Below, piece after piece: positions 52,975 to 60,470 of a stretch of DNA of 64,000 nt. The notes beneath the pieces were generated by a model. That model did no database searches. It was given only the letters and a program-made list of their open reading frames with translations, and was not told the origin of the DNA. A program made the position numbers and the translations under genes. Origin of the DNA: JACMNW01 sp963708425 (GTDB lineage Bacteria; Pseudomonadota; Alphaproteobacteria; Rhodobacterales; Rhodobacteraceae); NCBI GenBank assembly GCA_963708425.1, contig OY970206.1, forward strand, positions 434,001 through 498,000, in the 5' to 3' direction. Positions within the stretch are counted from its first letter, which is position 1, and each line of letters begins with the position of its first letter.

Positions 52975-53967
52975 ATGGCCACTGTCGTTCTGAAAAACAT
53001 TCGCAAAAGCTTTGGCGCTGTTGATGTGATCAAGGGCATTGACCTGTCAGTCGAGGATGGCGCGTTCTGCGTGTTCGTCGGCCCGTCGGGATGCGGCAAA
53101 TCTACCTTGCTGCGGATCATCTCTGGGCTGGATAGCCAGACCTCGGGGACGCTGGAGATTGACGGCCGCGATGTCAGCGCCGCTGATCCGTCGCAGCGCG
53201 GCATTGCGATGGTGTTTCAGTCCTATGCGCTTTACCCGCATCTGACGGTACGCGAGAATATCGGTTTCGGTCTATCCCTCGCCAAACGCCCCAAGGCCGA
53301 AATTGCGCAAATCGTCGATGGCGCGGCAGAGACGTTGCAACTGACCCATTTGCTGGACCGCAAGCCCAAAGCCCTGTCGGGGGGGCAGCGTCAGCGCGTC
53401 GCCATTGGCCGGGCCATTGTACGGAACCCGAAGGTGTTCTTGTTCGACGAACCCCTGTCAAACCTTGATGCCGCCTTGCGGGCCCAGATGCGACTGGAGA
53501 TCACCGAATTGCATGCCAAACTGGGTGCCACGATGATCTATGTGACGCATGACCAGGTCGAAGCAATGACCATGGCCAGCAAGATTGTGGTATTGAACGC
53601 CGGGACGATCGAACAGGTCGGCACCCCGATGGAGCTTTACAACCATCCGGCAACACCCTTTGTCGCGGGGTTTATCGGCAGCCCCAAAATGAACTTGCTG
53701 ACCGGCGACGCGGCACAGTCCTTTGGCTGTGAAACCTACGGAATCCGTCCTGAGCACATTGCGGTTTCAGTATCTTCGGGTCTTTGGAAAAGCACCATCC
53801 GCCACATCGAGCGGTTGGGCGCAGACGCGATCCTGCATTGCGATGCAGATGGCATCGGCCCTCTTATCGTGCGGACAGAAGGTGATACCGCAGTGGAAAC
53901 CGGCGCAGCGGTTTGGCTGACGCCGATTGACGGAAAAGCGCACCGATTTGGCAAGGCGGCGGGTTAG
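52975..53967 (+). CDS. CUT1 ABC importer ATPase (MalK/UgpC type)
   Basis: This 330-residue ATPase has Walker A GPSGCGKST, signature LSGGQRQR and Walker B VFLFDEPLSNLD. A short TOBE-type regulatory tail (from about residue 240, SPKMNLLTGD onward) is reduced compared with UgpC at about 360 residues. It is the last gene of the rhamnosidase-importer operon. No clear terminator follows; the next 175 bases carry the EcfG promoter of the PRC-barrel gene. Confidence 0.9.
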   Translation: MATVVLKNIRKSFGAVDVIKGIDLSVEDGAFCVFVGPSGCGKSTLLRIISGLDSQTSGTLEIDGRDVSAADPSQRGIAMVFQSYALYPHLTVRENIGFGLSLAKRPKAEIAQIVDGAAETLQLTHLLDRKPKALSGGQRQRVAIGRAIVRNPKVFLFDEPLSNLDAALRAQMRLEITELHAKLGATMIYVTHDQVEAMTMASKIVVLNAGTIEQVGTPMELYNHPATPFVAGFIGSPKMNLLTGDAAQSFGCETYGIRPEHIAVSVSSGLWKSTIRHIERLGADAILHCDADGIGPLIVRTEGDTAVETGAAVWLTPIDGKAHRFGKAAG

Positions 53968-54065
53968 CCTGCCGTCTGTGCTACACATCGGTTTTTCGAG
54001 TGCGTGAACGTGCTGTCGGGCGAACTGGTTCCGCCTCATGTCGAAAATTTGAACGCCGCTTAATC

Positions 54066-54090
54066 GGAACCGATCTTGGTCGGCAACGTT
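54066..54090 (+). promoter_or_regulatory. EcfG (general stress) promoter of PRC-barrel gene
   Basis: GGAAC-N16-CGTT, a perfect match to the EcfG consensus. The -10 element ends 53 bases before the ATG of the PRC-barrel gene. Confidence 0.75.
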
Positions 54091-54142
54091 GTTTTTGCAT
54101 GGGCGTACCTGCCCGAACAACCCGAGTAAGTGGAGAAAACTT

Positions 54143-54994
54143 ATGAAGAAACTATTGCTTTCAACGGCACTTATGGCCGCCATGTCGGTTCCGGCGCTGT
54201 CGCAAGACGGCCTGTTCCGCAATGAAATGGTGCCGGGTGCGGTGCATGCCTCTGACCTTATCGGCGCACGTATCTATGCGTCCGAGGCAGCGATTGACGC
54301 CGATGAATATAGCGGCGTGCAAGAGGGCTGGAACGACATCGGCGAGATCAACGATATCATCGTTTCACGCGATGGCGCGGTCAATTCTGTGCTGGTCGAT
54401 ATCGGAGGCTTTCTGGGAATGGGCGAACATCAGGTCGCAGTCGATATGTCGGGCCTGCGGTTCGTGTCTGACGCAGCGACGGCTGACAACGCTGAAGACT
54501 GGTTCCTGGTGATGAATGCCGACCGTGCGACCCTTGAAGCGGCACCCAAATGGTCAATGGCAACTGACCCTGCCATGACCGCGACTGACGCACCGGCGGC
54601 GGCTGATACCGCAACCGATACCGAAGTGGCGGCGACCGAAGGCACTGCTGTCGAAGGGACTGCCGCCGAGGGCACTACGCCATCGACGACAATGCGGGAT
54701 GGTTACAGTGCTGTCGCTTCCGCTGATCTGACTGCGGAGATGCTAAAGGGTACGACTGTGTACGACGCCAATGACGCCGTTGTTGGTGAAGTTGGCGAAC
54801 TGGTTCTGGCGGATGACGGCCAAGTGAAGGAAGTGGTCATCGACGTTGGCGGTTTCCTTGGCATGGGTGAAAAGCCCGTCGCACTGACGCTGGAGCAGCT
54901 TGAGATCCTTCGTCAAAACGACGGGTCGGACCTGCGTGTCTATGTTGCCGCGACAAAGGAAGAATTGGAAGCGATGCCCGACTACAGCATGTAA
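54143..54994 (+). CDS. Exported protein with two PRC-barrel domains
   Basis: This 283-residue protein has a Sec signal peptide (MKKLLLSTALMAAMSVPALS). Two PRC-barrel domains share a repeated core: GEINDIIVSRDGAVNSVLVDIGGFLGMGEHQVAV (about residues 70-105) and GEVGELVLADDGQVKEVVIDVGGFLGMGEKPVAL (about 210-245). They are joined by a low-complexity linker rich in Ala, Thr and Glu. It is probably a periplasmic structural or stress protein of unknown action. The perfect EcfG promoter upstream places it in the general stress regulon. A strong terminator follows. Confidence 0.82.
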   Translation: MKKLLLSTALMAAMSVPALSQDGLFRNEMVPGAVHASDLIGARIYASEAAIDADEYSGVQEGWNDIGEINDIIVSRDGAVNSVLVDIGGFLGMGEHQVAVDMSGLRFVSDAATADNAEDWFLVMNADRATLEAAPKWSMATDPAMTATDAPAAADTATDTEVAATEGTAVEGTAAEGTTPSTTMRDGYSAVASADLTAEMLKGTTVYDANDAVVGEVGELVLADDGQVKEVVIDVGGFLGMGEKPVALTLEQLEILRQNDGSDLRVYVAATKEELEAMPDYSM

Positions 54995-55012
54995 TCTGGC
55001 GACTTAACCACG

Positions 55013-55041
55013 AAAGGCCCGCAGCGATTGCGGGCCTTTTT
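55013..55041 (+). terminator. Rho-independent terminator of PRC-barrel gene
   Basis: GGCCCGCA and its complement form an 8-base stem with loop GCGAT, followed by five T residues. Confidence 0.85.
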
Positions 55042-55119
55042 GGTTTTTGGCGAGCCGCGCCGGCCTCCTGTGTTGGTGATAACCACCAAGCCTTTGCGAC
55101 AGGACAGGCAAATGAAAAA

Positions 55120-55143
55120 GGCCGCAGTTTGACACCTGCGGCC
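55120..55143 (-). terminator. Rho-independent terminator of DUF1328 gene
   Basis: GGCCGCAG-N8-CTGCGGCC, with a run of T on the minus strand after the stem (CTTTTTC). It lies 31 bases after the DUF1328 stop. Confidence 0.75.
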
Positions 55144-55173
55144 CTTTTGCGTTCCGACACGATCGAGCCCGCC

Positions 55174-55347
55174 CTACATCGGTGGGCGGCCCCGAAGTGC
55201 GCGCGCGATCATCGCCACGACGAACAGGACGATGAACACCAGGAACAATATCTGTGCAATACCCGCCGATGTGCCTGCGATGCCGCCAAAACCAAGCGCG
55301 GCGGCAATCAGCGCAATGACGAGAAACGTAAGTGCCCAGCCTAGCAT
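55174..55347 (-). CDS. DUF1328 small membrane protein
   Basis: This 57-residue protein is encoded from ATG 55347 with AAAGGAG upstream. Two hydrophobic helices (MLGWALTFLVIALIAAALGF and AQILFLVFIVLFVVAMIARA) flank the GIAGTSAGIA turn typical of the DUF1328/YtjA family. It sits in the inner membrane and its function is unknown. A perfect EcfG promoter precedes it, so it belongs to the general stress regulon. Confidence 0.88.
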   Translation of the reverse strand: MLGWALTFLVIALIAAALGFGGIAGTSAGIAQILFLVFIVLFVVAMIARALRGRPPM

Positions 55348-55393
55348 GGGTTTCTCCTTTGAAGAACGAGGCGTCAGGCGCCACTGATTAAGG

Positions 55394-55418
55394 AACGCGG
55401 GAACGCCCGCAAAGTTCC
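55394..55418 (-). promoter_or_regulatory. EcfG promoter of DUF1328 gene
   Basis: On the minus strand GGAAC-N16-CGTT, exact consensus, with the -10 element 47 bases before the ATG at 55347. Confidence 0.75.
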
Positions 55419-55489
55419 GTGACGGCGACCGATTACATTACCCATCGTGCAGGCTGAATTGGATGCGGTGCCATCCCTTGGCGGAGACG

Positions 55490-55520
55490 AAAAAACCCCC
55501 GGCTTTGACGCCGGGGGTTC
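55490..55520 (-). terminator. Rho-independent terminator of csbD-like gene
   Basis: AACCCCCGGC and its complement form the stem, followed on the minus strand by six T residues. It lies 22 bases past the CsbD stop. Confidence 0.85.
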
Positions 55521-55541
55521 ACCTGTGCCGCGATGCGGTGA

Positions 55542-55739
55542 TCAGAGGCCGCGCAGCCAGTCGTCAACTTCGCGCTCTGCTTCGTCCCGCGCATGGCCGT
55601 AGCGCTTTTGCACAAGTCCCACGATCTCGTCGCGCCGACCGCTGATGCTGGTCCATTCGTCGCCGGTGATGTCGCCCCACTTTGCTTTGGCGCGACCGGC
55701 CATTTCTTTCCAGCTGCCTTCGATTGTATCCCAGTTCAT
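55542..55739 (-). CDS. CsbD-family stress protein
   Basis: This 65-residue hydrophilic protein has the CsbD pattern MNWDTIEGSWKEMAGRAKAKWGDITGDEW, followed by a charged helix ending in VDDWLRGL. CsbD proteins are abundant under general stress in many bacteria, but their action is unknown. ATG 55739 has AAAGGAG upstream. An exact EcfG promoter is 35 bases upstream, and a strong terminator follows. Confidence 0.9.
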   Translation of the reverse strand: MNWDTIEGSWKEMAGRAKAKWGDITGDEWTSISGRRDEIVGLVQKRYGHARDEAEREVDDWLRGL

Positions 55740-55773
55740 GGTGGTCTCCTTTCCAATAGTGACTATGCAAATC

Positions 55774-55799
55774 AACGCAAAAGCCAGCCCAAGGGTTCC
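55774..55799 (-). promoter_or_regulatory. EcfG promoter of csbD-like gene
   Basis: On the minus strand GGAAC-N17-CGTT, exact consensus, with the -10 element 35 bases before the ATG at 55739. Confidence 0.75.
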
Positions 55800-55896
55800 G
55801 TATTTTATGGTGGCGGAGTGTGTCAGCCGGGTATTCGCCGGCCCGCTGGAATGGCCCCGTAGCGCCCCCTACCAACGCGACATCATCCACTCAGGA

Positions 55897-57657
55897 TCAA
55901 GCCGCGTCGTCGCTTTGTACGTCGGACTCTGGTAATACCAGCGGAAAATCAAGGCGAACGACGTAGACGCGGTCCTCAGTCCCCACGGTTAGCCTGCCCC
56001 GGAGCTGCGATGCGAACGCAGTCAGCAGTTGCTGGCCAAGACCGGTGCTTTCGACACCGGACGGCAGCGCAGATTGCGGGCCGGCGGAATTTGACACCTC
56101 CAGCATCGCCTGACCCGGCGTAGTTCGCCGCAACGTCACCGAAAGGTTGGTTTTGCCGGTTGCGGACGAGCTTGCATGTTTAAGCGCATTGGTCAGCGTC
56201 TCGGTCAGGATCAGCGACAAGGGAACCGCCTGATCCGGTGTCAACCGAATGTCATCGAAGGTGGTTTTCGTCTCGACCAGTTGGTCCGACCGGGCCCCCA
56301 TGCGCAGCACCTGCGATACGATGCTTTCCAGCAGCTCGTCAGCCCGCACATCGACCAGCCCGCTGGTTTGATACAACTCGCGGTGTACGGTTGCGAGGCT
56401 CATCACCCGTTCATGCAGGCCGCGCAGCAGCGACCGCGCTTCGGGGTTCACCGATTTGCGGATTTGCAAATTCATGATCGACGCGATTAGCTGAAGATTG
56501 TTCTTCACCCGGTGATGCACTTCCCGCAGCAGCACTTCCTTTTGGTGAATTGAATCCTCCATCGCCGCCTCGTCGCGCAGCACCGATCCCATCAAGCGTT
56601 CATAGGCTTGCCCGACTTCGCGCAGTTCGTTCGGTGCCGCCGATAGATCGGGCGGGTTCACCCGACGATTGCCGCCCGCAAAAGCCGTGATCGACCGCCG
56701 AAGCGCCCGCACATGCCGCAAAACCTGATTTTCGGCGGCAAGAAACGCAACCAACATGCTGGCCAGCCACATCGCCAATGGAAACACCCACAGAGGCAGA
56801 AAACCGACAAAAGACGAGTTTGCCGTGATAGCGGCAGGCCAGGACCCCAGCACGTAAAGCGCATCCGGAACAATGGCCATAACGGCAAAGGTCCGGGTTT
56901 CCCCAGACGGCAGGTTGGCACGAAATGTCGACGGCTCTTTTCCGACAAGGTCTTTCAGCTTGCGGTCTACCGGCAAGCGTTCAGAGGCCGTCGCGACGCC
57001 GTAGATCGCAGTCAAGACTGTTCCTTCACCGTCAAAGGTCACCAGAGCCAATGGTGCCAATCGGTCTTCCGACCGAACATTCAACGCTTCGGCACGCCTT
57101 TCAAGCACCCGGTGGGGCATAGACATTGAAATGAACCCCACAAGGCGCTCGTCCGCCGACGTGACTGGGTGCGAAAATATCAGGACGGACTCGCCGCTGA
57201 TTGAACCTTTGGGATTCACCGTCATTGTTGGCCGTGGATTGGCCAGAATCTTGATCAGCCCCTCGCTGCCCGCAAAATTGCGCGGTTTGCCGGTTGAAGC
57301 ACATGTCATGTTACCATCAACCGGAATGAAACCAGCGAAGCTAAAGTCGAGTTCAGTCCTGACCAGCGCTCGCATCAGTTGGGTGCAACCCTCCAGATCA
57401 TCGAGTTCGGGCACTACTGCCGCCGCTGCTGCCACTGCCACCCCGCGCGCCCGACTGATCAATTCGTTCTGCGTTGCCGCCGCAAGAAGCGTTTCGCCAA
57501 ACAAGGCCGACTCCCAGCGAGCCTGCAACTCTGTCTCAAACTTTTCCGCCTGATTATAGGACAGCAAAGCAAGCGGCATCAGGGCAATGCCAAAGGCCGC
57601 CATCAGCCGGAAACCAAGCCTGCCGATCAACGGCCCGCTTAACGCATTTGGGATCAT
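55897..57657 (-). CDS. Membrane sensor histidine kinase (HisKA_2 type) of the general stress response
   Basis: This 586-residue kinase has an N-terminal helix (about 20-40), a periplasmic sensor region of about 270 residues (CHASE/Cache-like), a second membrane helix (PLWVFPLAMWLASMLVAFL) and a HAMP-like linker. The catalytic part begins with the HisKA_2 phospho-His box EVLLREVHHRVKNNLQLIASIMNLQ and ends in an HATPase domain (LTETLTNALKHASSS). Kinases of this type phosphorylate PhyR. ATG 57657 overlaps the ecfG stop (ATGA), so it is the third gene of nepR-ecfG-kinase. A direct partnership with PhyR is inferred from linkage. Confidence 0.87.
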   Translation of the reverse strand: MIPNALSGPLIGRLGFRLMAAFGIALMPLALLSYNQAEKFETELQARWESALFGETLLAAATQNELISRARGVAVAAAAAVVPELDDLEGCTQLMRALVRTELDFSFAGFIPVDGNMTCASTGKPRNFAGSEGLIKILANPRPTMTVNPKGSISGESVLIFSHPVTSADERLVGFISMSMPHRVLERRAEALNVRSEDRLAPLALVTFDGEGTVLTAIYGVATASERLPVDRKLKDLVGKEPSTFRANLPSGETRTFAVMAIVPDALYVLGSWPAAITANSSFVGFLPLWVFPLAMWLASMLVAFLAAENQVLRHVRALRRSITAFAGGNRRVNPPDLSAAPNELREVGQAYERLMGSVLRDEAAMEDSIHQKEVLLREVHHRVKNNLQLIASIMNLQIRKSVNPEARSLLRGLHERVMSLATVHRELYQTSGLVDVRADELLESIVSQVLRMGARSDQLVETKTTFDDIRLTPDQAVPLSLILTETLTNALKHASSSATGKTNLSVTLRRTTPGQAMLEVSNSAGPQSALPSGVESTGLGQQLLTAFASQLRGRLTVGTEDRVYVVRLDFPLVLPESDVQSDDAA

Positions 57658-58220
57658 GCGACGGCAAGTCCGCTCTGCAAGACCACCGCCAACGCGGCGG
57701 CATCGGCCAGTGTCGGATTTCCCGTCGGCCCAGTCATCCCCATCAACTCGCAAAGCCGCGCACGCGCGCGGTTGGCCCGGCTTTTGGCGGTGCCCGTAGC
57801 AACACCCATCATTCCCGCAGCCTCTTCATACGAGTAGCCGTTGGCACCAACAAGAATAAGCACTTCGCGATGTTCGGCCGACAGTTCGTTGAACGCGACC
57901 AGAAATTCGCGAAACGCCAACCTGCCGTCATGTTGCGGCAGCACCGACAAGTTACCGGCATGGATACCGTCAGGATCGGCCACTTCACGGCTGGCTTTGC
58001 GGCGATTGGAATAGAAAGTGTTGCGCAGGATGGTGAACAGCCAAGCGCGTAAATCGGTGCCAAGCGTGAACTTTTCGAAATTCGACCACGCCTTTACGAT
58101 GGTGTCCTGCACCAGATCGTCAGCGGCGGCATGGTTGCGGGAAAGTGACATGGCGAAGGCGCGCAAGTCACGAATGTGACTGGCTATTTCGTCGCGCGGA
58201 TCCTCCGGAACAGCTGTCAT
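57654..58220 (-). CDS. ecfG: EcfG, general stress response ECF sigma factor
   Basis: This 188-residue ECF sigma factor of the EcfG (ECF15) group has a region 2 containing ALRAFAMSLSRNHAAADDLVQDTIVKAW and RAWLFTILRNTFYSNRRK, and a region 4 containing LSAEHREVLILVGANGYSYEEAAGMMGVATGTAKSRANRARARL. It directs RNA polymerase to GGAAC-N16/17-CGTT promoters, of which several lie around it. It overlaps nepR and the kinase gene by ATGA on both sides. NepR, encoded upstream, should hold it inactive until phospho-PhyR titrates NepR. Confidence 0.93.
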   Translation of the reverse strand: MTAVPEDPRDEIASHIRDLRAFAMSLSRNHAAADDLVQDTIVKAWSNFEKFTLGTDLRAWLFTILRNTFYSNRRKASREVADPDGIHAGNLSVLPQHDGRLAFREFLVAFNELSAEHREVLILVGANGYSYEEAAGMMGVATGTAKSRANRARARLCELMGMTGPTGNPTLADAAALAVVLQSGLAVA

Positions 58221-58411
58221 GACTTTCCTTCTTTCGCGCGCAGTTGCGCCAGAAGCTGCGTAAAGCGGTCTGGCACGTCTTCCGTCAGTGCCGCCTGATA
58301 GACCCGCTTCAGGTTTTCATCGATTTCGCGCGTCACCGCCAAGCGATTGGCACGCGGATGGGACGGCTTGCCCCCCTGCGACTTTTCGTCCATTCCAGCC
58401 TTCCCTGACAT
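58217..58411 (-). CDS. nepR: NepR, anti-sigma factor of EcfG
   Basis: This 64-residue NepR-type protein has the conserved core IDENLKRVYQAALTEDVPDRFTQLLAQL (two helices that bind EcfG or PhyR). The start is put at ATG 58411, with AGGTGA just before it; GTG 58423 is possible. It overlaps ecfG by ATGA. It is divergent from phyR and driven by the overlapping EcfG promoter pair, which gives positive autoregulation with built-in inhibition. Confidence 0.92.
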   Translation of the reverse strand: MSGKAGMDEKSQGGKPSHPRANRLAVTREIDENLKRVYQAALTEDVPDRFTQLLAQLRAKEGKS

Positions 58412-58451
58412 GTCACCTGACACTTTTTATTTCCGATCGGCACTTTACTAT

Positions 58452-58484
58452 GGAACCTAACGCACATTTCATGCGTTGGGTTCC
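58452..58484. promoter_or_regulatory. Palindromic, overlapping EcfG promoters for phyR (+) and nepR-ecfG (-)
   Basis: On the plus strand GGAAC (58452) -N17- CGTT (58474-58477) faces phyR. On the minus strand GGAAC (58484) -N17- CGTT (58462-58459) faces nepR. Both match the consensus exactly and share one 33-base inverted repeat with arms GGAACC/GGTTCC and AACGCA/TGCGTT. The two promoters cannot easily be occupied at once. Confidence 0.85.
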
Positions 58485-58513
58485 CGAAATTGGAAAAAAA
58501 TGTGGGGGCCGCA

Positions 58514-59323
58514 ATGAATTCGTCTGAAGAAGCCAGCCTAAGCGCCGAAATCGGCCGGAACCTGCCCTATCTGCGCCGCTACGGTCGGGCGCTTACCGGC
58601 AGCCAAGCCAGCGGCGACCGCTTTGCCGCCACCACGCTTGAGGCGCTGTTGGAAGATCTTTCCGCCATGCAAGTCGTACCAGAACCCAAAGTAGCCCTGT
58701 TTCGTGCGTTTCACCAGGTTTGGTCCAGTGCCGGATCGCCGCTGGGCGAACCTGACGGCCCCCTGTCCGCACGCGCGCAGGGCCACATGATGAAACTGAC
58801 ACCAAATTCGCGCGAGGCGCTGTTGTTGAATGTGATCGAAGGTTTCACGCCGGAACAGATTGCCACGATCATGCAGATTGACACCGATGATGTCGCAAAT
58901 TTTGTCAACATTGCCGTAAAGGAAATGGAGGCCTCGGTCGCGGGTGCAGTTCTGGTGATCGAAGACGAAGCGATTATCGCGCTGGACATCGTTGATATCG
59001 TGCGCGGCATCGGCCACCGCGTCACCGGCACTGCGCGCACCCACGTCGAAGCCGTGGCGCTGGCGCTGGACGACCGGCCCGATCTTATCCTTGCCGATAT
59101 CCAACTTGCCGACAAATCATCTGGCATCGAGGCGGTGAATGAGATTTTGGCAGAATTCCCAGACACCCCGGTGATCTTCATCACGGCGTTTCCGGAACGC
59201 CTGCTAACCGGTGATCGGCCAGAGCCTGCGTTCCTGATCACCAAACCGTTCACCGAAGACCAACTGCGATCTGCGGTAGGCCAGGCGATGTTCTTTGCCT
59301 CGACAGAGACGCTGTCCGCTTAG
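58514..59323 (+). CDS. phyR: PhyR, general stress response anti-anti-sigma regulator
   Basis: This 269-residue regulator has an N-terminal sigma-like domain (about 10-135; LPYLRRYGRALTGSQASGDRFAATTLEALL and LTPNSREALLLNVIEGFTPEQIATIM) and a C-terminal receiver (about 145-265). Receiver residues are intact: acidic pair in VIEDE, phospho-Asp in LILADIQLAD, Thr in FITAF and Lys in ITKPF. On phosphorylation it binds NepR and frees EcfG. ATG 58514 lies 37 bases after the promoter -10. A clear terminator follows. Confidence 0.95.
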   Translation: MNSSEEASLSAEIGRNLPYLRRYGRALTGSQASGDRFAATTLEALLEDLSAMQVVPEPKVALFRAFHQVWSSAGSPLGEPDGPLSARAQGHMMKLTPNSREALLLNVIEGFTPEQIATIMQIDTDDVANFVNIAVKEMEASVAGAVLVIEDEAIIALDIVDIVRGIGHRVTGTARTHVEAVALALDDRPDLILADIQLADKSSGIEAVNEILAEFPDTPVIFITAFPERLLTGDRPEPAFLITKPFTEDQLRSAVGQAMFFASTETLSA

Positions 59324-59350
59324 CGTCGGCCGAAACCTAAACGACTGATA

Positions 59351-59377
59351 AAACCGGGGTTTTCCCCCGGTTTTTTT
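59351..59377 (+). terminator. Rho-independent terminator of phyR
   Basis: AAACCGGGG and CCCCGGTTT form the stem, followed by a run of seven T residues. Confidence 0.88.
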
Positions 59378-59408
59378 GTTGTGCCGCAAGCAACTGATGG
59401 CTCGAAAT

Positions 59409-59433
59409 GGAACCAAACCCTTCGTCGCGCGTT
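59409..59433 (+). promoter_or_regulatory. EcfG promoter of the secreted-protein gene at 59488
   Basis: GGAAC-N16-CGTT, exact consensus, with the -10 element 54 bases before the ATG. Confidence 0.72.
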
Positions 59434-59487
59434 TCATTCTCACCAAAGGCCCATTCGTCTGGGCCACCCCTTTGAAAGGACATCGAC

Positions 59488-59973
59488 ATGTTTCGCAATT
59501 CCCTTATCGCACTTTCGTTTGCCGCGCTGGCTGGCACGACGGCGCTGGCAGCCGTCGAAAAAATCTCGGAAGTCACAGTGACCGCCGATGTAACCGCAAT
59601 TCAGAATGAGAAGGCAGCGGCCTACTGGTCGAATGTCGCGGCTGACGTTCAGAATGCCATCCTCTCGCGTCTGGTTGACCGCATCGCCGATGACGGCGCT
59701 ACCATCAACGTTGATCTGCGCGAGGTTGAACTGGCAAGCTCGTTCGAGCGCGCCATCAATGCGTCTGACGCTGTTCTGGTGGGCCAAGTCAATGTTTCGG
59801 ATCTGAACGATAACACCAACTTCAACGCGTATGAGCTTAGCATTTCGCTTGGCACGGCTGCGTCCGTATCGGCCGACGGTCAGACCTTCTTCTATGACAC
59901 GCTCGACACGCCCGAAGCCTATCAGGCGCTGGTCAATTCGTTTGCCGACAACGTAGTCAAGCGTCTGGATTGA
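59488..59973 (+). CDS. Exported protein of unknown function
   Basis: This 161-residue protein has a Sec signal peptide (MFRNSLIALSFAALAGTTALA, cleavage before AVEKISEV). The mature part is acidic, with a repeated beta-strand-like pattern (TINVDLREVELASSF, LVGQVNVSDLNDN, YELSISLGTAASV). I do not recognise a family. Its EcfG promoter places it in the general stress regulon. ATG 59488 has AAAGGAC upstream. It ends against a terminator shared with the convergent receiver-like gene. Confidence 0.75.
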   Translation: MFRNSLIALSFAALAGTTALAAVEKISEVTVTADVTAIQNEKAAAYWSNVAADVQNAILSRLVDRIADDGATINVDLREVELASSFERAINASDAVLVGQVNVSDLNDNTNFNAYELSISLGTAASVSADGQTFFYDTLDTPEAYQALVNSFADNVVKRLD

Positions 59974-59988
59974 TCCCCGATGCAAGTC

Positions 59989-60019
59989 GTCGCCGGGCTG
60001 CAATGCCCGGCGACTTTCT
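59989..60019. terminator. Terminator between exported-protein gene and receiver-like gene
   Basis: GTCGCCGGGC and its exact complement form a 10-base stem with a 6-base loop, followed by TTTCT on the plus strand. Confidence 0.75.
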
Positions 60020-60023
60020 GGCG

Positions 60024-60380
60024 TTAGGCGTTTTCCGACCTTTCGGCTTGCCGCAACAACGCCGCCGTCGTCTCTGCGGAAAACGGCCTATGCAAAACCA
60101 ATATCGTGCTATCATTTCGTTCGGCAGCATCGCCGGTAAAAACAACCTTCGCGCCGCGTTCATCAAGCGCCCGGGCAAGTTCTGTCGTGGCAAAACCGTT
60201 TGCATCAGCATGAACAAAAGCCAGCCAAACGGATGCGTGATCTTGCAGCACCTGGCAGGCGATCTCGGGCAAAGGGGCAATCAAAACGGTTGCCGAGGCA
60301 TCGTATTCCTGCACGTTCATCGCAAGGTCGTACGCTATGATTTCGAATGGCTCTACGACCAAGTAAACGTTGCTGTTCAT
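60024..60380 (-). CDS. Degenerate response-regulator receiver (pseudo-receiver)
   Basis: This 118-residue protein appears to have a CheY-like alternating strand-helix pattern that can be aligned with the PhyR receiver in this window. The acidic pair is reduced to a single Glu (VVEPFE), the phospho-Asp position reads His (LAFVHAD), the Thr is kept (VFTGDA), and the conserved Lys before Pro-Phe is Arg (LHRPF). It is unlikely to be phosphorylated in the ordinary way. It may act by binding another signalling protein, for example a kinase or PhyR. It stands alone, convergent to the exported-protein gene and divergent from a Crp-type regulator. Confidence 0.68.
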   Translation of the reverse strand: MNSNVYLVVEPFEIIAYDLAMNVQEYDASATVLIAPLPEIACQVLQDHASVWLAFVHADANGFATTELARALDERGAKVVFTGDAAERNDSTILVLHRPFSAETTAALLRQAERSENA

Positions 60381-60470
60381 GATACTCTCCGACCCAATCC
60401 GTCAGTTTATGTCGCAGAGCAATCAACGCACTGCATTAATCTATGACATAGCTTGCAAGGAATTTCTTCA

